Assembly: GCA_023439045.1 (NCBI GenBank)
Contig: JAEXOY010000045.1
Span: 1 to 64,000 of the forward strand
Origin: Bacillota bacterium
Lineage (GTDB): Bacteria > Bacillota > Clostridia > Acetivibrionales > DSM-1351
Length of the DNA stretch: 64,000 bases
Direction: 5' to 3'
This document shows, one piece after another, positions 25,459 to 34,715 of this stretch. A program made the translations under genes and the position numbers. Position 1 is the stretch's first letter; every line of letters begins with the position of its first letter. Under the pieces are notes generated by a model that was not told the DNA's origin, did no database searches, and saw only the letters and a program-made list of their open reading frames with translations.

Positions 25459-27459
25459 TTATTCTTTGTTCAATCCATCTATATAGTCATAAATTGCTGA
25501 TTTAAGCATATCTCTAGCTTCTTCGATTGTAACATTCTGTATCTGGGCTCCTGCAACTGTCATATGACCACCACCGCCCAATTTTTCCAAAATCATCTGT
25601 ACATTAATCTCCCCTAGGGATCTTCCACTTATTACAACCTCTCCATCATAATAACTCAAAACAAAAGCAGCTACAAGTCCGGATAGGCTTAAAAGCTGAT
25701 CTGCTGCTTGAGCAGCAATAAGTTGAGCATTTTTAACGTTTGACGGACAAATAGAAACAGCCATATTGTCAAAAACAATTTCTGCGTCCCTAACAATATT
25801 TGCAATTGTAATATATGTTTTTAAGTCATTTTGGAACATCTGCTTGACATTGACTGTGTCAACGCCATGTCTTCTCAAATAAGATGCAGCCTCGAAGGTT
25901 CTGACACCTGTTTTGAAAATAAAGTTCTTGGTATCCACAACTATTCCTGCATACAATGCCTCAACTTCAATATTAGTAAGAGTAATTTTATCTTCTAGAT
26001 ACTGAAGTATCTCAGTAACAAGCTCACATGTTGAGGATGCATAAGTTTCCTGGTAAGTTAGCACCGCATCCTGTATATAGTCAGCGCCCCTTCTGTGGTG
26101 GTCAATTACAACAATCTGATCTGTCATGCGCAATAGCTCAGGTGTCTCAGTAAAGCTAGGTCTATGGGTATCAACAATGATTAGCAAAGTCTTATTTGTA
26201 ATTATATCTAGTGCTTCATTTCTGCTTACAAATAGATTCTGATACTCAGGTTCTTTTGATATTTTTGCAAGTACTGGATCTATATTAACGTTTGAATGAT
26301 TCAATACTATATTTACACGCTTATCCCTACTCTTTACAATCCTATATATTCCTAGAGCTGCTCCAAAGCAATCAATGTCAGCATTTTCATGCCCCATAAT
26401 AAGTACTGATGGAGCCTGGTCTATCAACTCTCTCAGGGCGTATGCGATAACTCTAGCTTTAACCCTTGTCCTCTTTTCAAGTTCTCTGTTTCTCCCTCCA
26501 AAGAACCTAAAATTATTACCGTCCTTAATTACAACATGGTCTCCTCCCCTACCCAGGGCAATATCAATACTAGCCGAAGCATTTTGTAGATTGTCTGCCA
26601 TAGTAGGTGCATTTATACCAATTCCTATACTTAGCGTGACAGGAATCTTGTTTCCTAAATTAATTTCCTTGACTGTCTCAAGCACTTCAAACTTCTTTTC
26701 TTCGAATTGCTTTAGATACTTATATTGAAAAATAAATAAATATTTATCTCTCTCAAACTTTTTGAGTAACCCCCCAGTGTCCCCTGACCATGCAACAATC
26801 TTCTTGTCAATCTCCGCAAGTATCTGAGGCCTTTTTGCATCCTCCATGCTTTGCATAAGGTCATCATAGTTATCTATTACTATAAGTCCTACCGTTGTTT
26901 TTTCATCTGCGTACTTTTGCTTTTCATTAATTATCTCAGTATTGTCCACGAGATATAGCATTACAATGACACTATCTTCACCATTACTATCGTCTAGCTT
27001 TACAAGGTTTCCCATAGCAGTATAAAATCTGTCGTCAATCTCAATATCCTTGCATATAGACGTAGTAGTTATGCCTTCAATAGGAATGAGATCAGGTACT
27101 AGTTCAGAAACTACCACATGTAGCTTCTTTTCATTACCAAATATAGCCTTGAACGATGAATTGTACCATATAACCTCCCCGCTTAACTCAGCTAGTACCA
27201 GAGGCATAGGAAAATTGAGCAGCGTATCCTTCGTCGCGCAATCTATATTGAAGGTAAGATTTTCTATATACTTTGTAATCTCTTTTCTTCGTAAACTGTT
27301 AGTTCTTTTGTTGTAAATAATTAAAAAGATAATCAATACATAGCAAGGTATTGCAAACCAAAAATTCAAAACGGTGATTAATATAACTAGAAAAAGAATA
27401 ATCCAGATATAAAACCCCGCCTTTGGGATAAAAATACCTGATAGTTTTTTGCTATCCAT
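25459..27459 (-). CDS. gdpP: cyclic-di-AMP phosphodiesterase GdpP
   Basis: Membrane-bound enzyme that hydrolyses c-di-AMP to pApA and so tunes wall and osmotic homeostasis. 666 residues: two membrane segments (about 15-50), a PAS-like domain (about 80-175), a degenerate GGDEF domain (about 185-320, G-R-G-G-D-H-V), then the DHH domain with H-E-N-A-D-I-D at 357-363 and D-H-H at 453-455, and the DHHA1 domain with G-G-G-G-H-M-T-V-A-G. All catalytic metal-binding motifs are present. AGGAG precedes the ATG. It sits between a MazG-like gene and rplI. Confidence 0.96.
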   Translation of the reverse strand: MDSKKLSGIFIPKAGFYIWIILFLVILITVLNFWFAIPCYVLIIFLIIYNKRTNSLRRKEITKYIENLTFNIDCATKDTLLNFPMPLVLAELSGEVIWYNSSFKAIFGNEKKLHVVVSELVPDLIPIEGITTTSICKDIEIDDRFYTAMGNLVKLDDSNGEDSVIVMLYLVDNTEIINEKQKYADEKTTVGLIVIDNYDDLMQSMEDAKRPQILAEIDKKIVAWSGDTGGLLKKFERDKYLFIFQYKYLKQFEEKKFEVLETVKEINLGNKIPVTLSIGIGINAPTMADNLQNASASIDIALGRGGDHVVIKDGNNFRFFGGRNRELEKRTRVKARVIAYALRELIDQAPSVLIMGHENADIDCFGAALGIYRIVKSRDKRVNIVLNHSNVNIDPVLAKISKEPEYQNLFVSRNEALDIITNKTLLIIVDTHRPSFTETPELLRMTDQIVVIDHHRRGADYIQDAVLTYQETYASSTCELVTEILQYLEDKITLTNIEVEALYAGIVVDTKNFIFKTGVRTFEAASYLRRHGVDTVNVKQMFQNDLKTYITIANIVRDAEIVFDNMAVSICPSNVKNAQLIAAQAADQLLSLSGLVAAFVLSYYDGEVVISGRSLGEINVQMILEKLGGGGHMTVAGAQIQNVTIEEARDMLKSAIYDYIDGLNKE

Positions 27460-27477
27460 TTAATTTCTCCTCATTTT

Positions 27478-27822
27478 TTAAGCTCCTATTCGCTTGTTCC
27501 TAGCACTGTTTAGATGCTTTGAAAGCTCTGAAAGGTCACCATAGTACTTTTCAACATCATGATTCTCAATCAGACCGAGCTTAATTTTGTTTTCAATTTT
27601 AGTTTCTATAGTCTTATAGTTTATCCCTAGTCTTCGTCCTAGAAGATAACTTATCAAAATAGTGTTTGCAAGTGTATCTGCAAGAGATTCATGAACTTCC
27701 TCTCGCATTCCATTTACCAATGACTTATAGAGATTCGCCACGTCCGTTAGCATCTCACTCTTAAGCCATTCAATATTTTTCACATTTCTAGTAATGTCCA
27801 ATTGGTTATCAAACTGAGGCAT
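27478..27822 (-). CDS. MazG-like family protein
   Basis: Protein of 114 residues, largely helical, resembling the short MazG-like family (PF12643 type) seen beside gdpP in many Clostridia. Features are N-V-K-N-I-E-W-L-K-S-E-M, E-E-V-H-E-S-L-A-D-T-L-A-N (acidic helix like the E-x-x-E plus E-x-x-D metal site of all-alpha NTP pyrophosphatases) and LGRRLGINYKTIETKIENKI. Start at 27822 has GGAG upstream; a GTG three codons earlier overlaps it. Likely a nucleotide pyrophosphatase, but activity is not shown for this branch. Confidence 0.72.
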   Translation of the reverse strand: MPQFDNQLDITRNVKNIEWLKSEMLTDVANLYKSLVNGMREEVHESLADTLANTILISYLLGRRLGINYKTIETKIENKIKLGLIENHDVEKYYGDLSELSKHLNSARNKRIGA

Positions 27823-27954
27823 TGTAATCACTCCATATGTATATATTAACCAGCTTTATAAGCCGATTAAGGTAAATTATATCATGGAGTATTACGTTTT
27901 TCCTTAATTTCCCACATTCATAGCCAACAGCACCCTGTATTGCCTTATCTAAGG

Positions 27955-28812
27955 CTATTCAACCACACTTTCGGTTTTATTTCTCTTTGGATAAGAGCCT
28001 AAGTGCTTATACCATGATGCTTTACGCCTGACCATTGTCAAAGCGTCATGCACATCCTGATCCTCCTCATGACCATCAATATCAATAAAAAATATATATT
28101 GGCCAAGCATCGCCTTGCTAGGTCTAGATTCTATTCTTGTCATGTTAATGTCCCAAAGACTAAATATATCTAAAACTCTATACAAGCTTCCTGGGGTATT
28201 GTTGGTGCTGAATACGATGGAAGTCTTGTCATTCCCAGTGCGTTTGACAGGCTTACCTGCCACTATTACAAACCTTGTGTGATTATTATCCTGATCCTGT
28301 ATATTACTTTTTATAATCTCCAGCCCATAAGAGGTTGCTGCTGCCTTTGACACTATAGCCGCATAAGGCTCAGAGCTGTGTGAAACACGTTCAGCAGCCT
28401 TTGCAGTACTTCTCTCCTCGAATAGCTGTACGCCAGGAAGATTCTCATCAATATAACTTCTTGCTTGTCCAAGTGGCTGTGAATGGGATAGAATACATGT
28501 TACTTCTGCAATATCAGTACCTTTCTTAGCTGCAAGATGAAGTTTAACAGATAGGACGAGTTCGTCAATTATATAGAGCCCATCTTCCTTTGCAAGTGCA
28601 TCTAGTGTGGCATTTACTGCCCCTTCTAAGGAGTTCTCTATAGGTACTATAGCAGCATGTATCTCTCCGCTTTTTACCGCTGCAAGTGCATGTGCGAAAG
28701 AAGAATATTCTATATATTCGTATTGCAATTGTTTGTCATACTCAATAGCTGCCTCATGTGAAAAGGTCCCCTTTGGACCTAAATATCCTAAGCCTTTTGC
28801 TGTCAAAACCAT
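27955..28812 (-). CDS. pheA: prephenate dehydratase
   Basis: Converts prephenate to phenylpyruvate in phenylalanine synthesis. 285 residues from the ATG at 28812, which has AAAGG 6 bases upstream. The catalytic domain starts GYLGPKGTFSHEAA and includes IVPIENSLEGAV; N-H-T-R-F-V-I-V carries the conserved TRF motif. A C-terminal ACT domain (NNTPGSLYRVLDIFSLWDIN then R-I-E-S-R-P) gives feedback inhibition by phenylalanine. No chorismate mutase domain is fused. It stands apart from both neighbours. Confidence 0.95.
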   Translation of the reverse strand: MVLTAKGLGYLGPKGTFSHEAAIEYDKQLQYEYIEYSSFAHALAAVKSGEIHAAIVPIENSLEGAVNATLDALAKEDGLYIIDELVLSVKLHLAAKKGTDIAEVTCILSHSQPLGQARSYIDENLPGVQLFEERSTAKAAERVSHSSEPYAAIVSKAAATSYGLEIIKSNIQDQDNNHTRFVIVAGKPVKRTGNDKTSIVFSTNNTPGSLYRVLDIFSLWDINMTRIESRPSKAMLGQYIFFIDIDGHEEDQDVHDALTMVRRKASWYKHLGSYPKRNKTESVVE

Positions 28813-28990
28813 ACCCATCCTTTTTAACCAACTAAAATATATAATATCATTAATTATGGTTATTTCCAATAGTAAATGTACTTTGTTACTACAGCGTACC
28901 TTTATAGCAAATACAAGAAAATTTACTTCGCAAATCCGTTCAGTGCTTATTTTACTATTTTATCTTGCTCAGTATATTTTCTTGTTCGCT

Positions 28991-29009
28991 AGGGAACCCT
29001 AGGTTCCCT
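28991..29009. repeat. 19-bp near-perfect palindrome
   Basis: AGGGAACC-CTA-GGTTCCCT lies in the roughly 300-base gap between pheA and rpsR. No T run follows on either strand, so it may be a protein site or RNA hairpin rather than a terminator. Nothing else recognisable is seen in 28813-29055. Confidence 0.5.
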
Positions 29010-29055
29010 TCGACACTTCTGCAACACTCTAAAACTTATAAATTCCTATATTAGT

Positions 29056-29105
29056 AAAAAAGTGCATCACCATGTATTAGCTAACTAATCCATGGGATGC
29101 ACTTT
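29056..29105 (-). terminator. terminator of the rpsF-ssb-rpsR operon
   Basis: Ten-base arms AAAGTGCATC / GATGCACTTT, additional inner pairing (CATG / CATG), and six T on the minus strand after the stem. Confidence 0.8.
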
Positions 29106-29119
29106 GATATCTATATATC

Positions 29120-29413
29120 TTATTCAGCTGTATATGGGAGCAAAGCAATATGCCTTGCTCTCTTAACTGCAACTGTAAGCTGACGCTGGTGCTTTGCGCA
29201 GTTACCAGAAATTCTTCTAGGAAGAATCTTGCCTCTTTCAGAAACATACTTTCTGATCTTAGCAACGTCCTTGTAATCTATATCAGTAGCCTTGTCCACG
29301 CAAAATGAGCAAACCTTCTTCTTAGCTCTTCTCATTTTCATGCCAGTCTTGCTATCACCCTTATCGTAAGAGTCTCTGTCATTTCTTCTGTTACCCTTTT
29401 TGTCCTGTGCCAT
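29120..29413 (-). CDS. rpsR: 30S ribosomal protein S18
   Basis: Small-subunit protein of 97 residues, partner of S6. Core KKVCSFCVDKATDIDYKDV and ISGNCAKHQRQLTVAVKRAR is diagnostic. C-S-F-C plus the later Cys and His form the zinc-type version of S18. The N-terminus carries an extra polar 25 residues. GGAGGG upstream; end of the rpsF-ssb-rpsR operon. Confidence 0.98.
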   Translation of the reverse strand: MAQDKKGNRRNDRDSYDKGDSKTGMKMRRAKKKVCSFCVDKATDIDYKDVAKIRKYVSERGKILPRRISGNCAKHQRQLTVAVKRARHIALLPYTAE

Positions 29414-29509
29414 GTTAAATGCCCTCCCTTCGCACGTCTTTCGAATGTAAAGACGATAATTATATATTCAGTCGTAAGTTCATTGTTAAGAGATGAATAG
29501 TGCTACTTC

Positions 29510-29929
29510 TTAGAATGGTAGCTCGTCATCATCATCCATTGGATAGAAGCCGTCACCTGCTGGAGCTGGAGCATCCTGATAGGATCTACCTCCCGCTGGA
29601 GCAGCGCTGCCTTCTCCTCTTTTGCTATCAGCAAAATAGGTTTCTTCAGCAACAACCTCTGTCACATAGTGACGTTTCCCTTCGTTGTCGTCCCATGTTC
29701 TGGTTTGTAATCTTCCGATTATACCAACCTGCTGGCCTTTTGCGAAGTACTTACCACAGAATTCAGCAGTCTTCTCCCATGCAACAATGTTGAAAAAATC
29801 TGCCTGTGCTTCTTTGGTAAAACGTCTATTTACAGCGATTGTAAAGCTGCAAACTGCTGTATTATTCCCGCTTGTATAACGTAATTCAGGATCTTTGGTG
29901 AGCCTTCCCATCAAGATAACTTTATTCAT
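29510..29929 (-). CDS. ssb: single-stranded DNA-binding protein
   Basis: Protects single-stranded DNA in replication and repair. 139 residues: OB fold starting MNKVILMGRLTKDPELRYTS, a G/A-rich linker, and the acidic tip M-D-D-D-D-E-L-P-F that recruits partner proteins. GGGAGG precedes the ATG. Lies between rpsF and rpsR as in most Firmicutes. Confidence 0.98.
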   Translation of the reverse strand: MNKVILMGRLTKDPELRYTSGNNTAVCSFTIAVNRRFTKEAQADFFNIVAWEKTAEFCGKYFAKGQQVGIIGRLQTRTWDDNEGKRHYVTEVVAEETYFADSKRGEGSAAPAGGRSYQDAPAPAGDGFYPMDDDDELPF

Positions 29930-29951
29930 AATGTTTAGCCTCCCTCTTTAA

Positions 29952-30236
29952 TTAGTCCTTCTTTATTACGATGTACTTGAGAATGCCTTCTGTAATCTTG
30001 TATACTCTTTCTAATTCAGCTGGAAACTCTGGGCTTGATGAGAAATTAACAAGCACATAGTAACCGTCAACCTTATCATTGATTTCATAAGCCAACTTTC
30101 TTTTGCCCCATTCGTCAATGCTTTCAAGCTGAGCAGAAGTTTCAATCATAGTCTTGAACTTTTCAACAAGAGCTTTTGTATTTTCTTCTCCAACCTCTGA
30201 ATCGATTATAAAGATAGTTTCATACTTCTTTAGCAT
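29952..30236 (-). CDS. rpsF: 30S ribosomal protein S6
   Basis: Small-subunit protein of 94 residues, first gene of the operon. KYETIFIIDSEVGEENTKAL and I-D-E-W-G-K-R-K-L-A-Y-E-I are diagnostic. GGGGAGG lies upstream of the ATG. The leader RNA before it may be an S6:S18 autoregulatory element. Confidence 0.98.
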   Translation of the reverse strand: MLKKYETIFIIDSEVGEENTKALVEKFKTMIETSAQLESIDEWGKRKLAYEINDKVDGYYVLVNFSSSPEFPAELERVYKITEGILKYIVIKKD

Positions 30237-30239
30237 TTA

Positions 30240-30290
30240 TAGGTCACCTCCCCTCGGACTATACGGCTCCGCAACAAGAATGCAGAGCAA
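30240..30290 (-). promoter_or_regulatory. possible S6:S18 autoregulatory leader
   Basis: The mRNA leader folds CTCTGCA with TTGCGGAG (about 7 bp), followed by two CCG motifs (GGAGCCG and GTCCGAGG) before the ribosome site. Known S6:S18 leaders use a CCG motif next to a hairpin to bind the S6-S18 pair. The match was made by eye only. Confidence 0.3.
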
Positions 30291-30332
30291 GGACGTAATA
30301 TCAATATTTGTATTTGTCACATACAGTTGTCT

Positions 30333-30361
30333 ATTGTAACATAACAGAGTTTATATTTCAA
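30333..30361 (-). promoter_or_regulatory. sigma-A promoter of rpsF-ssb-rpsR
   Basis: Minus strand TTGAAA, 17 bases, TACAAT, with TG one base before the -10 (extended -10). Five of six bases match at each hexamer. It lies about 100 bases before rpsF. Confidence 0.75.
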
Positions 30362-30474
30362 GGAATTCTTCATAAATATTTTCTATTCATTTATTATGGC
30401 CATTTTACCCTTTACATTAGATTAATGAAATTATGTCAGAAATATCAAAATAAATTGATTTATTAACCATAATT

Positions 30475-30488
30475 TGATAATGTTATCA
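30475..30488. promoter_or_regulatory. operator-like palindrome before the sugar-sensing operon
   Basis: TGATAA-TG-TTATCA is a perfect 6-bp inverted repeat, about 50 bases before the first gene of the plus-strand sensor operon. It could be a regulator site overlapping the promoter; the binding protein is unknown. Confidence 0.35.
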
Positions 30489-30535
30489 TATATTTCATTT
30501 TTTTGAGTTACTTTCTATTTGAAAGGACCTTTTGT

Positions 30536-31546
30536 ATGAGACTGAAGTTAACTATAGCAGTTATTGTGACAGTATTAATATTAATTTGTAGTATTCTTTT
30601 ATACCCTTCTATAATTACTAATAATAGTGAAAAGTCGATGCCCTCTGTTAATAACAAAAAGCAACCTCTCTATCATTTTATACTTATTGGTCAAAATTCT
30701 GATGATCCTTTTTGGACTGAGGTCAAAAGTGGCGTATTTAAGGCCGCAGAAGATTATAATGTTGCAGTCGAATTTAACTGCCCGAGATTTACTAACCTTC
30801 AGGAGCAAAAGCAATATTTAGAAATAGCTATTGCCTCGAAAGTCGATGGGATTGCAACCCATGTCCTTGATGAGGCTACATTTGCTCCATTGATAAATCG
30901 AGCTGTAGAAATGGGTATCCCTACTGTAACTGTTGAGACAGATGCCAGAAACAGCAAGAGAATGGCTTTTATCGGAAATAACAGTTATCAGATAGGCTAT
31001 GAAGAAGGCCAAATGGTTGTGTCTGCCTCTTTGGGAAAATCTGATGTTGCATTAATAATGGACAGCTATACCTCCGACATTGGTGATGTATCTACCAACC
31101 TTAGAATCAGCGGATTCAAAGATGCTGTAAAAGAATTTGGAGGCTTAATAGATATAAAGGAAATTAAGGTTTCGGGCATGGGCCTCTTTACGGCGGGAGA
31201 GATAACCAATCAGCTTATTGCAAACAACCCAAAAATTGATACTATTATCTGTTCTAGTCCTAAAGATACTCTTGGAGTTGCTCAAATGTTAGTTGACCAA
31301 AATAAAGTAGGAAAGATTAATGTTATCGGTTACGGTTATCTACCAGAAATTTTTAAGTATATAGAAAAGGGAGTAATCTATGGGTCCATTATAAGTAATC
31401 CTTATAATATGGGCTACAACAGTATCAAAGCTTTAGTCGAGTTAAGAACACAGTACAGGACCTCGGCATATGTCGATACAGGTGTGTATTCTGTAACAAA
31501 GCAAAACATATATCAGTACATTAAGCCCAATACTTCTAATGACTAG
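30536..31546 (+). CDS. membrane-anchored sugar-binding sensor protein (XylFII-like by context)
   Basis: Periplasmic-binding-protein fold of 336 residues (RbsB/LacI-like, Peripla_BP_4 type), tethered by a single N-terminal membrane helix (LTIAVIVTVLILICSILLYP) with no lipobox. Motifs such as F-I-L-I-G-Q-N-S-D-D-P-F-W at the start of the fold, VDGIATHVLDEATFAPLINR and TIICSSPKDTLGVAQ are typical. The start at 30536 has GAAAGGA 8 bases upstream. It is followed by a LytS/YesM kinase and a YesN regulator, the layout of the Clostridium XylFII-LytS-YesN system in which the binding protein presents D-xylose to the kinase. Ligand is inferred from the XylF-like genes downstream. Confidence 0.8.
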   Translation: MRLKLTIAVIVTVLILICSILLYPSIITNNSEKSMPSVNNKKQPLYHFILIGQNSDDPFWTEVKSGVFKAAEDYNVAVEFNCPRFTNLQEQKQYLEIAIASKVDGIATHVLDEATFAPLINRAVEMGIPTVTVETDARNSKRMAFIGNNSYQIGYEEGQMVVSASLGKSDVALIMDSYTSDIGDVSTNLRISGFKDAVKEFGGLIDIKEIKVSGMGLFTAGEITNQLIANNPKIDTIICSSPKDTLGVAQMLVDQNKVGKINVIGYGYLPEIFKYIEKGVIYGSIISNPYNMGYNSIKALVELRTQYRTSAYVDTGVYSVTKQNIYQYIKPNTSND

Positions 31547-31567
31547 CATACTTGGAAGGATAGATTT

Positions 31568-33115
31568 ATGAAAAACCTAATTACAGGCTTGTTTAAAAAC
31601 AATAAAATACGAAGAAAACTAATAATATACTTTATGATAACCACATTTCTAATGGCTTTGGTTAGCTTCTATACACATTTCAATGCAAGAATGCTCACAA
31701 GCCAGATGGATACTATGTTTGCAAGCAATTTTGAATTGGACGAATTAAAGGACAGTATGGATAATGTACAGCTTTACTTAGAAAGTTTCTTAGATACCAA
31801 GCATTCTGATAGTCTCAGAAATTTTATAGACAGCAAAACTAAGTTACAGAAACATAGTTCAACACTATTAAAAACAGCGGATTACAGTCAAAGTGGTCTT
31901 GTAATGAGGGATATAGGTAACATGATTGACAACTATCTTACCAAGGCTGATTCAGCGGTTCTGGCAAAGCGAGGGCGAGACATATCAAAATACATTGGAT
32001 ATTATAATGAATCAAATAAGCTATATGGCTACATAGAATTATATATTAATAAACTAAATAATAACCTTTTAAAGGAAAACACCTCCAGGTATCAAACCGT
32101 TTCTAATAGAATTGAATTTATCCAAATGTTAAATATATTTATAATTATTGGAGTTGTTTTATTCAATATTATATTCATACTTCTAACAACTTACAAAACC
32201 ACAAAACCATTAGTAAAGTTATCTACTGCAGCAAATGAAATATCAAAAGGAAACTTTGATTTTCCCGATGTCAGCGTCTCTACAGATGATGAAATAAGCG
32301 TCATGGCTGAAGCCTTCAATAAAATGACCCATAGTATAAGAGAACATATTGATGACCTTCAGGAAAAAGCCCAATTAGAGAGAAAGCTAAAAGAGCAAGA
32401 GCTTCAAAATCTTACTATGAAGAATCATTTAAGAGAGGCAGAATTGCAGGCACTGCAATCCCAGATAAACCCTCACTTTATATTTAATACCCTAAATGCA
32501 GGTGCTCAGATTGCAATGATGGAGGGAGCCGATAAGACCTGCTTCTTTGTTGAGAATGTTGCAAACCTCTTCCGGTATAACCTCAAAAAACTGGATAGGC
32601 CTGTAACTTTGAGTGAAGAAATAAACAATATCAGTATCTATATTTTTATACTCAAAACTCGCTTTGGCGATAGGATAGAATTTGAACAAAACATACAAAC
32701 TGATGACTTGGACATGCCAATGCCCTGCATGGTTTTACAGCCAATAGTTGAGAATGCCTTCATTCATGGTATAAGTGACTATGAAACAGGGGGAAAGATT
32801 ACTTTATCTGTCTCTACACAAGACGAATTCCTACAAGTAACAGTAAGTGACAATGGTGTAGGCATGAGTGAACAGCGTCTGCAAAAACTATTAGGCATAG
32901 ATGATCAAAACGATTCAGTTTCTGAAAACAAAGACATTATAAAAGGACATACCACAGGCATAGGCATGAAAAATGTTATCAGCAGACTCAAAATTTTTTA
33001 TGGAACAGAAGATATCATAAGTATAAAAACTTCCCCTGGTTGTGGCACATCTGTGTGCATTAGTATTCCATTAAGCGTAAAGGAGACAGGTTATGTACAA
33101 AATGCTAATAGCTGA
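31568..33115 (+). CDS. sensor histidine kinase, LytS/YesM type
   Basis: Kinase of 515 residues. Membrane helices at about 18-36 and 187-207 bound an extracytoplasmic helical sensor domain; a HAMP follows (about 208-262), then a coiled coil and the His_kinase domain with I-N-P-H-F-I-F-N-T-L-N (His303). The ATP domain has QPIVENAFIHGI and DNGVGM. The sensor region is a helical bundle without a ligand pocket of its own, which suits sensing through the binding protein encoded upstream. It overlaps the next gene by 23 bases, indicating translational coupling. Confidence 0.92.
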   Translation: MKNLITGLFKNNKIRRKLIIYFMITTFLMALVSFYTHFNARMLTSQMDTMFASNFELDELKDSMDNVQLYLESFLDTKHSDSLRNFIDSKTKLQKHSSTLLKTADYSQSGLVMRDIGNMIDNYLTKADSAVLAKRGRDISKYIGYYNESNKLYGYIELYINKLNNNLLKENTSRYQTVSNRIEFIQMLNIFIIIGVVLFNIIFILLTTYKTTKPLVKLSTAANEISKGNFDFPDVSVSTDDEISVMAEAFNKMTHSIREHIDDLQEKAQLERKLKEQELQNLTMKNHLREAELQALQSQINPHFIFNTLNAGAQIAMMEGADKTCFFVENVANLFRYNLKKLDRPVTLSEEINNISIYIFILKTRFGDRIEFEQNIQTDDLDMPMPCMVLQPIVENAFIHGISDYETGGKITLSVSTQDEFLQVTVSDNGVGMSEQRLQKLLGIDDQNDSVSENKDIIKGHTTGIGMKNVISRLKIFYGTEDIISIKTSPGCGTSVCISIPLSVKETGYVQNANS

Positions 33116-34715
33116 CGATGAACAAATAGTGTTGGACTCTCTAAAATACATTATCTCAAAAAACTTTAGTAATGAGATCCAATTAGAAGTAGCCCATTCT
33201 GGCAGAGAGGCGATTGAAAAAGCAGAATTACATGTTCCCGATATAATATTTATGGACATAAATATGCCTGGAATAAATGGAATAGAAGCCATCAGAGAAC
33301 TTAAGGGTAAGCTTAGGAATGCTATATTTATAATACTAACTGCATTTGATCAATTTGATTTTGCTAAAGATGCCCTCAAATTAGGTGTTACAGAGTACTT
33401 ATTAAAGCCTGTAAACAGGGAAAAAATCGTTTCTACTATTCGTAGAAGCATAGAAAACATTGAAATAGAGCGTATTAGGAGAAAGAAGGAACTTGACTTA
33501 AAGGAGAAATTTGAGCACATACTTCCAATTTTAGAAAATGGTTTTATATATTCTATGCTCTTTTTCGAGGATAATAGTTGGGAAATATCTAATTATAAGA
33601 ATATATTTGAAATAGAAGAAGATGCTGGCTACATAATGACAATAGAGTTTGCACAAATACTTGAGCAGGGAGAGATGATAAACAGAATAGGGCTAAGCAT
33701 GAAGGGACAGACCTTTTATCCATACTTGAGGGATCTTCTCAAGGGTAGATGCAAGTGCTTTGTAGGTCCAAGCATCTTAAACAGGGTTATCGTTTATATT
33801 CCTGTTGCCTCTGGAACCGACGAATATAAGCAACGCTTAGGTGCAGTATCTATTGCAGAGTATATATATGGTCAGATATCTGAGAAAGCAGACGTTGATT
33901 TCTTTATTGGTATTGGGCGCACCTATATAGGCTTTGATAATATTTACCGTTCATATGAGGAATCTCTAAGAGCTATTCGCTATGCTTCTGAAAAGGGGTT
34001 TTATCACATAATGGACATACCTGTAGAAAAAGAATTACAAGAAAAATATCCCCTCCAAAAGGAAAAGCTGCTGCTCGAGAAGGTTGCCCTTGGTGATACC
34101 GATATTAGTCTTCAGTCCTTTAAATATATTTTTGAGTGGCTTGAGCTTACTTATATAAATGATGTAGATAAAATTAAAGCAAAGCTGCTTGAGCTAATAA
34201 TACTTATAATGAGGCTAGCAAACGAATACAACATAGATGGGCAATCCGTTAATAGTATAGAAAACATTCGCGAGCTGCAAGCAATAAACAACCTATCCGA
34301 ACTGAAACTTTGCTGCTCACAAAAGATTGAGTTTGTCACAAAGGGTATATACGAATGCAGAGAAAAGAAGGTAAATATTTTAGTTACAAAAGCGATTCAC
34401 TATATTCGAGATAACTTTAGGAAGGATATAACATTAGAAGATGTATCACAGTATGTAAACATTAGCCCTCACTATTTCAGTAAACTGTTTAAGGATGAAA
34501 CAGGAGAAAACTTTATTGATTTCCTTACAAACCTTAGAATAAATCTAGCAAAGGATCTGATAAAGAGTTCCAATATGAGTGTTAAGGAGATTTGTTATGA
34601 AATAGGCTATGGTGACCCAAATTATTTTAGCAGAATATTTAAAAAGGTAGTAGGCATTACTCCAACTGAATATAGAGACTGCATTATTTCAAGAGTTAAG
34701 GATGGTGTATTATGA
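33093..34715 (+). CDS. response regulator, YesN type (receiver plus AraC DNA-binding domain)
   Basis: Regulator of 540 residues. Receiver domain at 1-125 with the acidic pair D8/D9, phospho-acceptor D55 in FMDINMPG, and L-L-K-P near 108. A long middle segment follows, as in YesN proteins. The C-terminal AraC domain (about 430-530) has the two helix-turn-helices, with ISPHYFSKLFKDETGENF and EIGYGDPNYFSRIFKKVVGI. It probably activates the xylF-xylG-xylH genes downstream in response to the kinase. Confidence 0.94.
   Translation: MYKMLIADDEQIVLDSLKYIISKNFSNEIQLEVAHSGREAIEKAELHVPDIIFMDINMPGINGIEAIRELKGKLRNAIFIILTAFDQFDFAKDALKLGVTEYLLKPVNREKIVSTIRRSIENIEIERIRRKKELDLKEKFEHILPILENGFIYSMLFFEDNSWEISNYKNIFEIEEDAGYIMTIEFAQILEQGEMINRIGLSMKGQTFYPYLRDLLKGRCKCFVGPSILNRVIVYIPVASGTDEYKQRLGAVSIAEYIYGQISEKADVDFFIGIGRTYIGFDNIYRSYEESLRAIRYASEKGFYHIMDIPVEKELQEKYPLQKEKLLLEKVALGDTDISLQSFKYIFEWLELTYINDVDKIKAKLLELIILIMRLANEYNIDGQSVNSIENIRELQAINNLSELKLCCSQKIEFVTKGIYECREKKVNILVTKAIHYIRDNFRKDITLEDVSQYVNISPHYFSKLFKDETGENFIDFLTNLRINLAKDLIKSSNMSVKEICYEIGYGDPNYFSRIFKKVVGITPTEYRDCIISRVKDGVL

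Noticed and set aside
24986..30236. Horizontal transfer of the housekeeping block
   Set aside because: Gene order and content are ordinary for Clostridia and no mobile element signatures occur.
30536..31546. Ribose or AI-2 transporter binding protein
   Set aside because: It has a membrane anchor instead of a lipobox and no transporter genes of its own; it is followed by a LytS-type kinase, so a sensing role fits better.
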